From Parasutterella muris (GTDB lineage: Bacteria > Pseudomonadota > Gammaproteobacteria > Burkholderiales > Burkholderiaceae_F), in NCBI RefSeq assembly GCF_943193095.1, contig NZ_CALPCV010000005.1, positions 53,752 to 117,751 of the forward strand: a stretch of 64,000 nt of DNA, read 5' to 3'. The notes beneath the pieces are model-generated. The model made no database searches. It was given only the letters and a program-made list of their open reading frames with translations, and was not told where the DNA came from. Each line of letters begins with the position of its first letter. The first letter of the stretch is position 1. The position numbers and the translations under genes were made by a program. Shown piece by piece: positions 9,264 through 18,497 of this stretch.

Positions 9264-10802
9264 ATGGCAGAAAGAGCAGAAAGATCACGGTTTTCTTTTT
9301 CCAGAGGAAGAAGAAGCGACGCGCCCAAGCGCAAATTAACCGATCGTCAGAGAGCGGCGAAGGAACGTCTCGCGAAGATGTCTCCCGAACAGAGACACAC
9401 GCACGATCCTAACAAGGCACCGAATCCGAGAATGCTGAGTTCGCATCCCGGAGAAGTGCGCATCACTTCCCTGGTCGTCGATGAACTCGGCCGCGCGCTG
9501 CGCAAGATCCTGAAGCTTGACGGACCTGCGGACGTGCTGATGAGCCTTTACTTTAGAGAAGCGCGTCATCTCGGACCGAGAGAAAGAACAATTATTGCCG
9601 AGGCGATTTATTACTGTCTGCGGCATCTCTCCATGATTACCTGGCGCATGGGAACGGTCACGCCCGTGAAGGCGCCGCGGCTTACAGGGCTTCTCGTACT
9701 CGCGCTTCAGTACGGCGTCGATAAGATCAGTGATCAGATTCTCGGAAAGGAAAAAGACACGCTCCTGAATATGCTTCGTCCCAAGGACAGCAAAGCACCT
9801 AAAGAGATTCAGGCTGAAGTTCCGAAATGGCTCTATGACCTTGCGGTTGTGCAGTACACAGATCACAAAGCGCTCTTTGAAGCCATGCAGCAGGGCGCTC
9901 CGTTGGATCTGCGCGTTAATACGCTCAAGGCCGGTGTTGACGATGTGATAGCCGAGCTGGATAAACATCACGTCAAGGCGGTTAAAGGTGAATATTCCCC
10001 GGAATGCGTTCGTCTGGACATCAAGCCTGCTTTAACGCAGTGGCCGATTTATAAAGACGGGTTGGTTGAAGTTCAGGACGAAGGCTCGCAGCTGATTGCG
10101 CGTCTGGTGCAGCCGAGACGAGGCGAGATGGTCTGCGACTTTTGTGCCGGTGCCGGCGGCAAAACACTTGCGCTGGGCGCGCTGATGAAATCCACCGGCC
10201 GCATCTATGCGTTTGACGTGAATGAAAAGCGCCTGGGCGGATTAAAGCCGAGAATGCGCAGAGCGGGCCTTTCCAACATTTATCCGTCAGTGATTCGAAC
10301 GGAGCACGACAGCCGCGTTAAACGCCTGTACGGGAAGATGGATCGTGTGCTTGTGGATGCGCCGTGTTCCGGAACCGGCACCTATAGACGCAATCCCGAT
10401 TTGAAATGGCGCTTTGGCGAGGATGAACTGGAACGCATTAACAGTATTCAGAAGTCCGTCATTCGTTCCGCTGCGAAGATGGTGAAAAAAGGCGGCCGCC
10501 TTGTGTATGCGACCTGCTCAATTCTGGAGCGCGAAAATCAGGGTGTCATCTGCGAATTCCTGGAGGAGAATCCGGAATTTGAACTGCTGGATGCGTATGA
10601 AATTCTTGAGAAGCAGGGCGTTGAAATCTCTCCGTATCAGAAGAAGCGGTTTGGAGAATACTTTGTGATGCTTCCGCAGCTCAACGGCACAGACGGCTTT
10701 TTTGGCGCCGTGCTTCAGCGCAGGGATGAAAAAAAGGGCAGGACGGAGAAGGAGAGTCCTGCCTTGGAGGGCGACGCTCAGGAGAGCGTCCAAAAAGAAT
10801 AG
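9264..10802 (+). CDS. rsmB: RsmB-type 16S rRNA m5C methyltransferase
   Basis: This 512-aa protein belongs to the NOL1/NOP2/sun family. The Rossmann core has the SAM motif DFCAGAGGKTLALG, followed by DAPCSGTGTYRRNPDLKW with the release cysteine and YATCSILERENQ with the catalytic cysteine. An NusB-like N-terminal region precedes it, as in RsmB. The first 60 residues are unusually Arg/Lys-rich. A TAGGAG ribosome-binding site precedes the ATG. It follows purN by 26 nt. Exact target site (C967 or other) is inferred from family resemblance only. Confidence 0.8.
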   Translation: MAERAERSRFSFSRGRRSDAPKRKLTDRQRAAKERLAKMSPEQRHTHDPNKAPNPRMLSSHPGEVRITSLVVDELGRALRKILKLDGPADVLMSLYFREARHLGPRERTIIAEAIYYCLRHLSMITWRMGTVTPVKAPRLTGLLVLALQYGVDKISDQILGKEKDTLLNMLRPKDSKAPKEIQAEVPKWLYDLAVVQYTDHKALFEAMQQGAPLDLRVNTLKAGVDDVIAELDKHHVKAVKGEYSPECVRLDIKPALTQWPIYKDGLVEVQDEGSQLIARLVQPRRGEMVCDFCAGAGGKTLALGALMKSTGRIYAFDVNEKRLGGLKPRMRRAGLSNIYPSVIRTEHDSRVKRLYGKMDRVLVDAPCSGTGTYRRNPDLKWRFGEDELERINSIQKSVIRSAAKMVKKGGRLVYATCSILERENQGVICEFLEENPEFELLDAYEILEKQGVEISPYQKKRFGEYFVMLPQLNGTDGFFGAVLQRRDEKKGRTEKESPALEGDAQESVQKE

Positions 10803-10826
10803 TCGCTGTCTGACTTAAACCTTCAT

Positions 10827-10860
10827 ACTATGGCCCTCTTCGGAGGGCCGTAGTTTTTTG
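10827..10860 (+). terminator. Rho-independent terminator after rsmB
   Basis: A GC-rich stem GGCCCTC / GAGGGCC closes a TTCG tetraloop, is extended by flanking ACTA/TAGT-type pairs, and is followed by a run of six T. It ends the purN-rsmB unit and sits between it and the converging asparaginase gene. Confidence 0.9.
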
Positions 10861-10872
10861 ATCGGTAAGAAC

Positions 10873-11868
10873 TTACGCGTCGAGCAGCTTTTCAAGTTCG
10901 AGCTTGTTGTTAGCTAATTCAGGACGCTCGGAGAGAATAACCATCAATTTCAGACGAGTCTTCGCCGTTGAAAGTTCTCCGCCGTGAATGGCTCCGTTAT
11001 TGCGGCTGTCGGTTACCGAGCCGGGATAGGCATAGACCTGGTAAGGACGTCCGCCGGGAGTACGAGTGGAGATCACGACGACAACGCCTTTATCGCTGGC
11101 GTCTTTAATGCCGGGCTCTAAAACTGCCGGGAGGTTGCCGCGTCCGAAGCCTTCCAAAATGATGCCTTTGCAGCCCTGAGCGACAGCAAAATCAATGTAC
11201 TCTCTGCCGACGCCGGTCTGTCCGGTAACGATATCAACGCGTGCGGTCAAAGCTTTGGGACTGAATGTCTGGCGGCCGATTGGTTCACGTCTGAAGACGA
11301 CTCGGTCGACGTCACAGTAGCCGATGGGACCCCACCAGGGAGATTCGAACGTTGCCGGGTTGGCAGAATGTGTTTTGCGGACCTGTGCCGCGGCATGAAT
11401 GGTTTCATTCAGAAGCAGCAGTACGCCTTTGCCTCTTGCCTCATCGGAAGCGGCAGTTTTTACCGCGCAGTAAATGTTGGCAGGACCGTCAGGACTTGTA
11501 TCGCCGGCTCCGCGCATTGCGGCGGTGAGAACAATCGGTTTCTCACTCTTATGCAGCAGATCAAGCATGTAGGAGGTTTCTTCGACTGTGTCGGTGCCGT
11601 GTGTGACAACAGCGCCCGAGACTCCGTCTTCTTCCAGCGCTTTTTCAATCATTGCGGAAAGATCGAACATTTTCTGCGGAGTCATTGCGCAGGAAGCGTG
11701 GTTTGAGAACTCGCGCACTTCAACGTCGGCGAGTTTTTCCAGACCGGGGACGGCCGCAGCCAGATCGGCGCCGCTGACGGCAGGAACCAAGCCGTTCACA
11801 GCAGGATCAAATTTCATGGCGATTGTGCCGCCGGTTGTAAATACAATAACTTTTTTCTTTTCTGACAT
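10873..11868 (-). CDS. Asparaginase/glutaminase family protein, cytoplasmic
   Basis: This 331-aa protein should hydrolyse L-asparagine (possibly glutamine) to the acid plus ammonia. It has the two family signatures, TTGGTIAM near the N terminus and VVTHGTDTVEETSYML, which hold the two catalytic threonines and the Asp of the DT pair. No signal peptide is present, so it is predicted to be cytoplasmic. The ATG at 11868 was chosen because of a GGAGAAAG ribosome-binding site; the frame continues upstream but overlaps the preceding gene. It is the third gene downstream of the permease at 14429. Confidence 0.88.
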   Translation of the reverse strand: MSEKKKVIVFTTGGTIAMKFDPAVNGLVPAVSGADLAAAVPGLEKLADVEVREFSNHASCAMTPQKMFDLSAMIEKALEEDGVSGAVVTHGTDTVEETSYMLDLLHKSEKPIVLTAAMRGAGDTSPDGPANIYCAVKTAASDEARGKGVLLLLNETIHAAAQVRKTHSANPATFESPWWGPIGYCDVDRVVFRREPIGRQTFSPKALTARVDIVTGQTGVGREYIDFAVAQGCKGIILEGFGRGNLPAVLEPGIKDASDKGVVVVISTRTPGGRPYQVYAYPGSVTDSRNNGAIHGGELSTAKTRLKLMVILSERPELANNKLELEKLLDA

Positions 11869-11890
11869 TTCTTTCTCCAGGGGAAACAAA

Positions 11891-13105
11891 CTAAAACTTT
11901 TCTGCGACAGTGCTGTAGAGCCTGCTCGCCGCTTCAAGATTCCGATTAATGATCGGAACGGATTCAGTACAGATTCGGACGTAGCGATCGACATCCTCGA
12001 GTGAAAGGGTCGGCTGAACAACCTTCTGCAGTTCTTCTCGAGGAATGAAGAGACTCAGCACGCAGGAGCTTCCGGGTATACAGCCGACGCCGCCCATTAC
12101 TTTGTGAATATCTTCACTCATGAATGTGATGCCGCCAAGGTCCTCACTGCAGAAACGATTGAGTTCGGCTGCAATTTGAACTTTTTCTAAAGCGCTGCTG
12201 CTTTCATCGAGTTTCTTAGCCAGCGAGCCGATATAAACAGCGTTCTCGTGAGTGAGCCCTCGCATTGCGTCAGGACTTCTTTTCAGCATTTCCGGCCGAT
12301 AAAGGACCGGATAGCCGAGCATCTCGGCAGCTTCTTTTACGCATTTCGCGACAATCGGATTGTCATCCTGCTCATTGCCGCGTACAAGGAATGTATTTTC
12401 TGAAATCTCATCTGAGACCGGTTTGGCGCACACTTTGCCTTCAATCACTATGCTCGGAATTTGATCAAGCCGCAGTCTGTGCATGATTTCTTTTTTGCCG
12501 AATAGATTGACATTGCCTTCAATGTCCTCATTCGGTCCGATTCCGCCGATGCTCGCGTTGGAGAGCGCCAGCACAGAGGTCGGAAAGCCTCCCGCTTCGA
12601 TGACGGTACCGAGGATTTTGCCGCAGTTGCCTTCAATCTCTTCCTCCCCGTAAAGAAATTGATCAGGGAAGGACTTCGCGAAAGAGTCCATTGAAGCGTT
12701 AGCAATGGCGGTCTGCAGAGCGACCGGTACTTCCATTGCGCCCTGTCCGAGAATTCGCCCGAAGCAGCGCACGGCAAGTGTTTGTGAGTTGACGGCTTCG
12801 GCGCCGATAATTTGCTGCGCAAGACGTGCCTCATCGGGCGTGATGCCGCGTCTTGCAAAGGCTTTTCCTATGCCTCCGCTTTTTGTGGTGACTTCAAAAT
12901 AAGCTCCATTTAAACCTGTTCTCGCGCTTACCGAATCGATGCGCAGATCAATATCAAAGGTTTTCTGAAGCAGTCGGATAACACATGAGAGACCGCCGGA
13001 ATCGTCCTGCACGAAACCTTGGTGACTGTTGGCATGTCCGCAGCCGGCATGTCCGACGATACCGCAGGTACCGAAAGCAGATTTAGATGGAGAAAGTGCT
13101 GTCAT
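11891..13105 (-). CDS. Conserved-looking protein of unknown function
   Basis: I do not recognise this 404-aa protein. It begins with a Gly/His/Cys-rich segment, CGIVGHAGCGHANSHQG, which could bind metal or a cofactor. No membrane segment or signal peptide is visible, so it is probably a soluble enzyme. It lies between an ion-transporter-superfamily permease and an asparaginase on the same strand. A role in the same catabolic route is inferred from position only. The ATG at 13105 has no strong Shine-Dalgarno, and a perfect hairpin lies 11 nt upstream. Confidence 0.7.
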   Translation of the reverse strand: MTALSPSKSAFGTCGIVGHAGCGHANSHQGFVQDDSGGLSCVIRLLQKTFDIDLRIDSVSARTGLNGAYFEVTTKSGGIGKAFARRGITPDEARLAQQIIGAEAVNSQTLAVRCFGRILGQGAMEVPVALQTAIANASMDSFAKSFPDQFLYGEEEIEGNCGKILGTVIEAGGFPTSVLALSNASIGGIGPNEDIEGNVNLFGKKEIMHRLRLDQIPSIVIEGKVCAKPVSDEISENTFLVRGNEQDDNPIVAKCVKEAAEMLGYPVLYRPEMLKRSPDAMRGLTHENAVYIGSLAKKLDESSSALEKVQIAAELNRFCSEDLGGITFMSEDIHKVMGGVGCIPGSSCVLSLFIPREELQKVVQPTLSLEDVDRYVRICTESVPIINRNLEAASRLYSTVAEKF

Positions 13106-13115
13106 GACCGGTATG

Positions 13116-13135
13116 GGGGAGTCAAAAGACTCCCC
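13116..13135 (-). other. Intercistronic hairpin
   Basis: A perfect 8-bp inverted repeat, GGGGAGTC - 4 nt - GACTCCCC, lies between the permease stop (13146) and the next start (13105). No T-run follows on the minus strand, so it is more likely an RNA-processing, stability or partial-attenuation element than a full terminator. Confidence 0.55.
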
Positions 13136-13145
13136 GTAATTTAAA

Positions 13146-14429
13146 TTAGAAAACTGTTAAAGCAAGCGTAATGCAGAAAGCAACCAGGCAGCCGAACAGG
13201 ATGGACGGACGCTGGAACAGGTTGGCCTGCTTGAGGTTGGAGCCGGGAACTACCGGAATGACTGTCGCAAGAGCGGCAACCGGACCGCCAGTCAGGAAGT
13301 ACTGGATCAGGGATGCGCCGGAAGCAGCAGCGAACGCGGCGGCGAACGGATCAGCGCCGGCACCGAGAACAACCTGAAGGAACGGAACTAGAACAGCAAC
13401 AGAAGCGGCATAAGACTGAGTCATAAAGCCGGTGATGAAAGCGACGGCAAACATCGCAACGACCGGAGAGAAGGAGAGCAGCGGGCCGGCAAAGGTAGAG
13501 ATGGTGTCTACTAAACCGACCTGTTTGATAACCGTACTCATGAAAAGGAAACCGATCGTGGCAACCAACGGAGTAGCAATCAGGCCGACACCGTTCATCA
13601 TGTTCTGCTCGGAAGTCTTCATGTTTTCATGAGCAAGGATCATAACAACAAGAGCGGAAACCAGGCCGACGAGGAAAATCGGAAGACCCATAATAAAGCC
13701 GACCAAAAGGATCAGGAACGGGAAGAAGGCCTTGAAGGAAGTCGTCTTGTATTCCTTCGCGTTGATTTCTTTTATAACTGCGATTCTGTCTTCTTCCGAA
13801 ACGGTAACGCCTCTCTTATGCATGTCGAGAACGACACGAAGGGCAGACATGAAGAAGATTGAGAGAGATGCGATTAAGCCGAGAACGTTGAAAAGACCGT
13901 AACCAATGCCGGCGGTTGCTAAAATGGCGACTTGGGTCGGGTGTGTAAAGCCGGCTAAGTTGCCGATGTGGCCTGCGTGAGCTTGAATACCGGCGACTTT
14001 GTTCGGGTCAACGCCGAGGCGGACTGCAGCAGGGCCGGTAATGACGGCTGTGATAACAGGCTGAGTGAAACCGGTCAATGCGCCGATCACGCCGGCAGCG
14101 ATACCGCCCGCGGTACAAACGCCCGGACCTCCGCCAAGTTTGTTGCCGCAGCGCACGATGTCGCGAACGATCACGTCAAGGAAGCCGGTCGCCTGCATAA
14201 TGCCGATGAACAGCAGGATGCCAGTCATGTCCGCAATGACGGGATTCAAACCGGAGTTAATCATTTTTGCAACCGTCATCGGAGCGTTTCCTGCAAGCGG
14301 GAAACCGGCAACGATGGCCGAAATGGCTGCGCCGGTGATAGCCGTAATGTAAATAGGCGTTAGGCCGGTAATCATTACGACTAGCGTCAGAACCATAAGG
14401 CACTGAGCGATAATCATTTGAGTTGTCAT
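13146..14429 (-). CDS. Ion-transporter (GntP/IT superfamily-like) permease
   Basis: This 427-aa protein is almost entirely hydrophobic, with about 11-12 predicted membrane segments and Gly/Pro-containing hairpin regions such as GALTGFTQPVITAVITGP and GNLAGFTHPTQVAI. These resemble the re-entrant loops of ion-transporter superfamily carriers (gluconate, citrate and dicarboxylate carriers). Substrate cannot be read from sequence. The asparaginase in the same operon suggests an amino-acid or dicarboxylate substrate. A GGAG ribosome-binding site precedes the ATG. Confidence 0.75.
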   Translation of the reverse strand: MTTQMIIAQCLMVLTLVVMITGLTPIYITAITGAAISAIVAGFPLAGNAPMTVAKMINSGLNPVIADMTGILLFIGIMQATGFLDVIVRDIVRCGNKLGGGPGVCTAGGIAAGVIGALTGFTQPVITAVITGPAAVRLGVDPNKVAGIQAHAGHIGNLAGFTHPTQVAILATAGIGYGLFNVLGLIASLSIFFMSALRVVLDMHKRGVTVSEEDRIAVIKEINAKEYKTTSFKAFFPFLILLVGFIMGLPIFLVGLVSALVVMILAHENMKTSEQNMMNGVGLIATPLVATIGFLFMSTVIKQVGLVDTISTFAGPLLSFSPVVAMFAVAFITGFMTQSYAASVAVLVPFLQVVLGAGADPFAAAFAAASGASLIQYFLTGGPVAALATVIPVVPGSNLKQANLFQRPSILFGCLVAFCITLALTVF

Positions 14430-14518
14430 AGAGTTTTCTCCTAGGGTTATGGAAATTTAGCTTTCCAATTTCTATGATTCACTCAGGAAGTTACAATTCG
14501 ATAAATTTGTCTTTTTGG

Positions 14519-14540
14519 AAAATTACAAAAAAATTACAAA
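14519..14540 (-). promoter_or_regulatory. Tandem 11-bp direct repeat, probable OmpR-family regulator site
   Basis: Read on the minus strand the sequence is TTTGTAATTTT twice in immediate succession with no mismatch. An 11-bp period places the half-sites on the same DNA face, as OmpR/PhoB-family regulators require. A third partial copy (TTGTAA) lies 32 bp nearer the gene at about 14491-14496. The repeat is 90-111 bp upstream of the permease ATG and directly downstream of the regulator gene. Confidence 0.55.
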
Positions 14541-14561
14541 GACTAGAGATTTTCCCTTGGT

Positions 14562-15278
14562 TCAGTCTGCTTCAGAGCTGCAGAGAATGTAGCCGACACT
14601 GGAATAAGAGGAGATGATTCCGCCGTCCAACCCCGCGGCTTCCAGTTTGCGTCGGATACGTGCAAAAGTGACGCGCAGGTACTGGACTTCGCCCGTGTAC
14701 TCATCGCCCCAAACACGACGCAGCAGCCTTTCATGAGTGAGAACTTCGCCTTCATGACGAACAAGTTCCTGAAGAAGACGAAATTCGGTGTCCGTAAGCT
14801 TTACTGCAGTTTCGCCGACAAAGCATTGTCTTTTTGAAGGCTGCAGATGGATTTTCCCTGACTTAAGTGTCTGCGAATCCGCATGCGTATATGGAACGGT
14901 CGATCGAGTGCATCTTCTTAGAACAGCACGAATTCTTTCGAGCAGTTCCTGAAGATAGAACGGTTTGGCGATGAAATCGTCCGCGCCGATTCTGAAGCCT
15001 TCAATAACAGTCGGTCGCTCATCTTTTGCAGAAAGGATAATGACTGGAGTATTGGAGAAGGCTCTGAGTTTCCTGAGGAAAGTCATTCCGTCCATTTCCG
15101 GCATCATAAGGTCAAGAAGGATTAAGTCCGGTTTCTCGGCGGCTCTTTGGAAGATTTCCAAACCCTGCTGACCGTCGCCCGCAGAAACGACGTCGAATCC
15201 TTCCAGCTCAAGGTTGGCTGCAACAAGTCTTCTGATTTTGCTTTCATCATCGATGATGAGGATTAGTGGTCTGCTCAT
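14562..15278 (-). CDS. OmpR/PhoB-family response regulator
   Basis: This 238-aa protein has a receiver domain with acidic pair D10-D11, phosphoacceptor Asp56 in LILLDLMMPEMDG and the conserved Lys in AKPFYLQEL. A C-terminal winged-helix domain contains TDTEFRLLQELVRHEGEVLT. It is KdpE-like in overall pattern, but no kdp genes are nearby. It starts 10 nt after the kinase gene stop, so the two form one system. The tandem repeat just downstream and the following operon are its likely target. Confidence 0.92.
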   Translation of the reverse strand: MSRPLILIIDDESKIRRLVAANLELEGFDVVSAGDGQQGLEIFQRAAEKPDLILLDLMMPEMDGMTFLRKLRAFSNTPVIILSAKDERPTVIEGFRIGADDFIAKPFYLQELLERIRAVLRRCTRSTVPYTHADSQTLKSGKIHLQPSKRQCFVGETAVKLTDTEFRLLQELVRHEGEVLTHERLLRRVWGDEYTGEVQYLRVTFARIRRKLEAAGLDGGIISSYSSVGYILCSSEAD

Positions 15279-15288
15279 AATATTTGAG

Positions 15289-17802
15289 TTACAAGTGAAA
15301 GCGTAGTTTAATTGTGATTCCTTTACCGCTGTGACACTCAGCCCAGATCCTTCCTCCGTGGGCTGCCATAATGCCTCGGCAAATCGCCAGACCTAGGCCG
15401 GTTCCTCCGACTTTTCTGCGGTTGCTCATGTCCACTTGATAAAAAGTATCGAAAATCTTTGACAGATGTGTCGGCGGGACTCCGACTCCGTTGTCTGAGA
15501 AAGAAACCTCGATTTCTTTTCCTTTCAGAGAGGAGCTGACAAGACAGATCGGGGAATCCGAAGAACGGTATCGGGCCGCATTATCCAGAATGTTGATGAA
15601 CACCTGAAGTATCCTGTCTTTGTCAACCAGAATACACTGAGCGTCTTTGTCGATATTGGTCTCAATCTTCAGATCCGGGTAGTGCTGCTTCACAACTTTT
15701 TCTGCCATGCGCAGCAGCACGCCCAGAGACTGGACCTTCGGACGAATCACTAAAGCGCCGGCTTCGATTCTTGACACATCAAGCCAGTCGGAAATGAGAT
15801 TCTGCAGCCGTGTACTTTCAGAAAGCATATCGCCGATCAGTTCTTTTGCGTCCTCCGGCCTGCCGTTTGAAATCATTCGATCAAGCGTTTCTGCCTGAAG
15901 ACGCATTGTGGTGATCGGTGTTTTTAGTTCATGAGCCACGATGGACACTAAGTTCCCCTTCATGCGCTCGATTGACATCTCCTTTGAGATGTCGCGAATA
16001 ATAAGCCCCATTCGCTGACCATAGCCCTGAAAGTGGGGAACAATGAATGTTGAGATCTCCAGGAAAAAGTCTGAATCGGTCTTGCTGACGAGTCTTCTTG
16101 TGACGCCGGGTTCATGCGGAATAAGGTGTGCTTCATCTGCGTTTGCTGAAAAAAGGGTCCTAAAGCCCTCTGAGAGATAAGCCTCAACACTATTTAACGG
16201 CGTTTGCTCAGTAATGCCGAGTAGGTTTTCCGCCTTTTTGTTAAAGAAAAGAAAACTGCCTGATTGTCCGATAAGGATGACTCCTTCGCTCATGGATTCC
16301 ATTAATGCGGTGAAGCGGGAGTGATCGACTTTGATGGAACGAAACATATTTTCGTTGTCGAGCACAATGGAAATCGAACGCGCAAGACGAAGAATCGAGG
16401 AAAATACCGAGGCCTGTTCCTGCCCCGGAACCGTTGCAAAACAGAGATAGCCTAGGACTTCATTTGGCGAAGATTTGACGGCGATGTAGTTTTCCGCATT
16501 CGGTATTTTTTCCGCGTCTGTGAAATAGAGCACTTCCAGGGATAGGATTTCTTTGAATCGTTCAATCGTCTTGCCGATAACGATTTTTGGCGGTTCTTCC
16601 AGCGGAGCAAGCAGCTGCTGCAGGCTCTTCAGCTCTTCGTTTCTCTTGTTGAGTGAAGCCGTTCGAAGATTGACCTGTTCGGTCAGCGTTTCGTTGGACA
16701 GCTTAAGTTTTTCCTGGCTGCTGACTACGGCCTGCGCCAAACTTTTGAATTGTTTGGAAACGGTCTGCAGCTCAAGCGGTGCGTATTTAAATCTTTCCGC
16801 AGATGGTGTAACCACTCGGTTGTTTTTTTTGAATTCCTCAAGCTGCTCAATAACGCATTCGACGCTGCGCGTAAGTCGCGTCCCTAGGAAAGAGCCGACG
16901 ACGAATGTGCCGATCAGGCCGAGAATAAGAAAAGCTCCGGAGGTTAAAAGCGATGATGAGAGCTGTTCATCTCTAACAGCGACCGGCTGCCCGACGACAA
17001 GCAGCCATCCGGTCGCTTTAACTGAAGAGGCCGATAAAACCTGAGAGTTGTTGCGGACCTGATCGGTTCGCCATAGCGGATGCGGAGAAAGAAGATGAGA
17101 TCGGACAACTGACATAAAAGCTTCCGTCGGAACGAACGGAGCGTATTGTTTTTTGGTGTTCAGGGATTCCTGAAAGATGCTTCTGTTGTTATTTGTGAAA
17201 AGCTGAACCGTGAAAGGCTCGGAGCGAATCGTTTCAGCAATGATTTCGGAAAACTTTTTTTGAGAGATGCATCCCTGAAGAAGCAGCTTCTTTCCGCTTT
17301 TCTCCGTGACGGGTTCTCGAATGCAAAAATTACCTCGATCGTCGACGCGGATGAAAGATTTTTTTTTGCCGATTGGAGCTGCATCGGCAGAAGAAGGACT
17401 TTCAATTTCATGAGACTCTTCTGAATTCAGAACAGAGATATCAAAAAGTTTTTGATATTTAGCGCTCTCTCCGAAAAGAGCTTCAGTGCTCCTGACCGGG
17501 ATATCTTCAGCTCGGATGATATTTCCGCTTGTCTTTAGGAAATTAGCAAGGCTGTAAATTTCTTCGGAAATTCGATTGGACAGCTGCCGAGTGATTTCAA
17601 TCTGACGCCAATCATTGATTTCTGTGGCATTCATCAGCTGACTGAAATGCATGAAACCGAGCATGAACAGCGGAGTTAGCGCCGTCCACGCAAGCGCTCT
17701 GGTTAGGTAGCCGCTGAAGTCTTTCTGAATAACATTTTCTTCTACTTTGACATCGACTTCTGTTGGAAGCGGAACAGAGAAATTCTTTGGCTTATCGGTC
17801 AT
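15289..17802 (-). CDS. Membrane sensor histidine kinase with PAS domain
   Basis: This 837-aa protein has a TM segment near residues 35-53 and a second near 284-306. They enclose a roughly 230-aa periplasmic sensor with a Cache-like end (ATGWLLVVGQPV). A HAMP-like stretch, a coiled coil, a divergent middle domain and a PAS domain (MESMSEGVILIGQSG) follow. The HisKA box is VAHELKTPITT with His624. The ATPase domain has N box FINILDNAARY, G1 DNGVGVP and G2 GGTGLGLAI. It pairs with the adjacent regulator. Its ligand is unknown. Confidence 0.92.
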   Translation of the reverse strand: MTDKPKNFSVPLPTEVDVKVEENVIQKDFSGYLTRALAWTALTPLFMLGFMHFSQLMNATEINDWRQIEITRQLSNRISEEIYSLANFLKTSGNIIRAEDIPVRSTEALFGESAKYQKLFDISVLNSEESHEIESPSSADAAPIGKKKSFIRVDDRGNFCIREPVTEKSGKKLLLQGCISQKKFSEIIAETIRSEPFTVQLFTNNNRSIFQESLNTKKQYAPFVPTEAFMSVVRSHLLSPHPLWRTDQVRNNSQVLSASSVKATGWLLVVGQPVAVRDEQLSSSLLTSGAFLILGLIGTFVVGSFLGTRLTRSVECVIEQLEEFKKNNRVVTPSAERFKYAPLELQTVSKQFKSLAQAVVSSQEKLKLSNETLTEQVNLRTASLNKRNEELKSLQQLLAPLEEPPKIVIGKTIERFKEILSLEVLYFTDAEKIPNAENYIAVKSSPNEVLGYLCFATVPGQEQASVFSSILRLARSISIVLDNENMFRSIKVDHSRFTALMESMSEGVILIGQSGSFLFFNKKAENLLGITEQTPLNSVEAYLSEGFRTLFSANADEAHLIPHEPGVTRRLVSKTDSDFFLEISTFIVPHFQGYGQRMGLIIRDISKEMSIERMKGNLVSIVAHELKTPITTMRLQAETLDRMISNGRPEDAKELIGDMLSESTRLQNLISDWLDVSRIEAGALVIRPKVQSLGVLLRMAEKVVKQHYPDLKIETNIDKDAQCILVDKDRILQVFINILDNAARYRSSDSPICLVSSSLKGKEIEVSFSDNGVGVPPTHLSKIFDTFYQVDMSNRRKVGGTGLGLAICRGIMAAHGGRIWAECHSGKGITIKLRFHL

Positions 17803-17928
17803 GTTGCTGTTATCTGCGTCTTCTGAGGAGGAATTTCGGAAGAGGCCCGGGAGCTGAGTTCAGACGATATTATTCCAATTTTCAGAGCGCACGCCAAAAT
17901 ATTTGCCTAGGGTCGTTTCTCAAAGGCA

Positions 17929-17958
17929 AAAAAAACCGAAGCCGAAGCTTCGGTTTTT
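17929..17958 (-). terminator. Terminator of the rpmB-rpmG transcript
   Basis: Stem AAACCGAAG / CTTCGGTTT around a 6-nt loop is followed on the minus strand by a long T-run (the A-run on the plus strand). It lies 15 nt after the rpmG stop. Confidence 0.85.
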
Positions 17959-17972
17959 ACCCAAAGTCTGAA

Positions 17973-18140
17973 TTACTTCAGTTTGGTTTCTTTGTAGATC
18001 ACATGCTTACGAGCAACCGGATCGTACTTAGACATTTCCATTTTGCCACTCTGATTACGTTTGTTCTTCGTGGTTGTATAGAAATGGCCGGTTCCAGCAG
18101 TGGAAGCCAGCTTGATTTTTTCACGGATTCCTTTCGCCAT
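17973..18140 (-). CDS. rpmG: Ribosomal protein L33
   Basis: A 55-aa protein begins MAKGIREKIKLASTAGTGHF and ends KHVIYKETKLK, a clear bL33. No cysteine is present, so this is the zinc-free form. It follows rpmB by 12 nt, the conserved rpmBG pair, and a strong terminator follows it. Confidence 0.95.
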   Translation of the reverse strand: MAKGIREKIKLASTAGTGHFYTTTKNKRNQSGKMEMSKYDPVARKHVIYKETKLK

Positions 18141-18152
18141 GGTGAACTCCTA

Positions 18153-18386
18153 TTAGATTTCGCCGCGGGCGCGAAGGTCCGCCAGAACAGCTTCAATGCC
18201 GTTCTTATCAATCGTACGCAGTGCAGCGTTTGTAACTCTCAAACGAACCCAGCGATTTTCGCTTTCAACCCAAAAACGGCGGTACTGCAGATTGGGCATA
18301 AAGCGGCGCTTGGTCTTGTTATTCGCGTGCGAGACGCGATTGCCAACCATGGGAGCCTTGCCGGTGACTTGACACACTCGTGCCAT
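18153..18386 (-). CDS. rpmB: Ribosomal protein L28
   Basis: This 77-aa bL28 begins MARVCQVTGKAPMVGN and contains SHANNKTKRRFMPNLQ, both family signatures. The start is the ATG at 18386, preceded by GGAGAG. It is the first gene of rpmB-rpmG. Confidence 0.95.
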   Translation of the reverse strand: MARVCQVTGKAPMVGNRVSHANNKTKRRFMPNLQYRRFWVESENRWVRLRVTNAALRTIDKNGIEAVLADLRARGEI

Positions 18387-18466
18387 CGCTAACTCTCCAG
18401 AATAATAACTGTTATAAAACTTTCCTCTCGCCGAAAAAATACGCTCGGGGAGGACCAAAAACCGAG

Positions 18467-18497
18467 ATTATACTGACTTTTTTCTCTTTTTGCACAA
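18467..18497 (-). promoter_or_regulatory. Probable rpmB-rpmG promoter
   Basis: On the minus strand a perfect TATAAT (18472-18467) lies 19 bp after TTGTGC (18497-18492), 81 bp upstream of rpmB. The long spacer lowers certainty. The 332-bp rpmB/ispH divergent region holds no gene that I can support. Confidence 0.45.

Noticed and set aside
14562..17802. KdpDE potassium-sensing system
   Set aside because: The regulator is KdpE-like, but the kinase has no KdpD USP/Kdp domain and no kdpFABC genes are adjacent.
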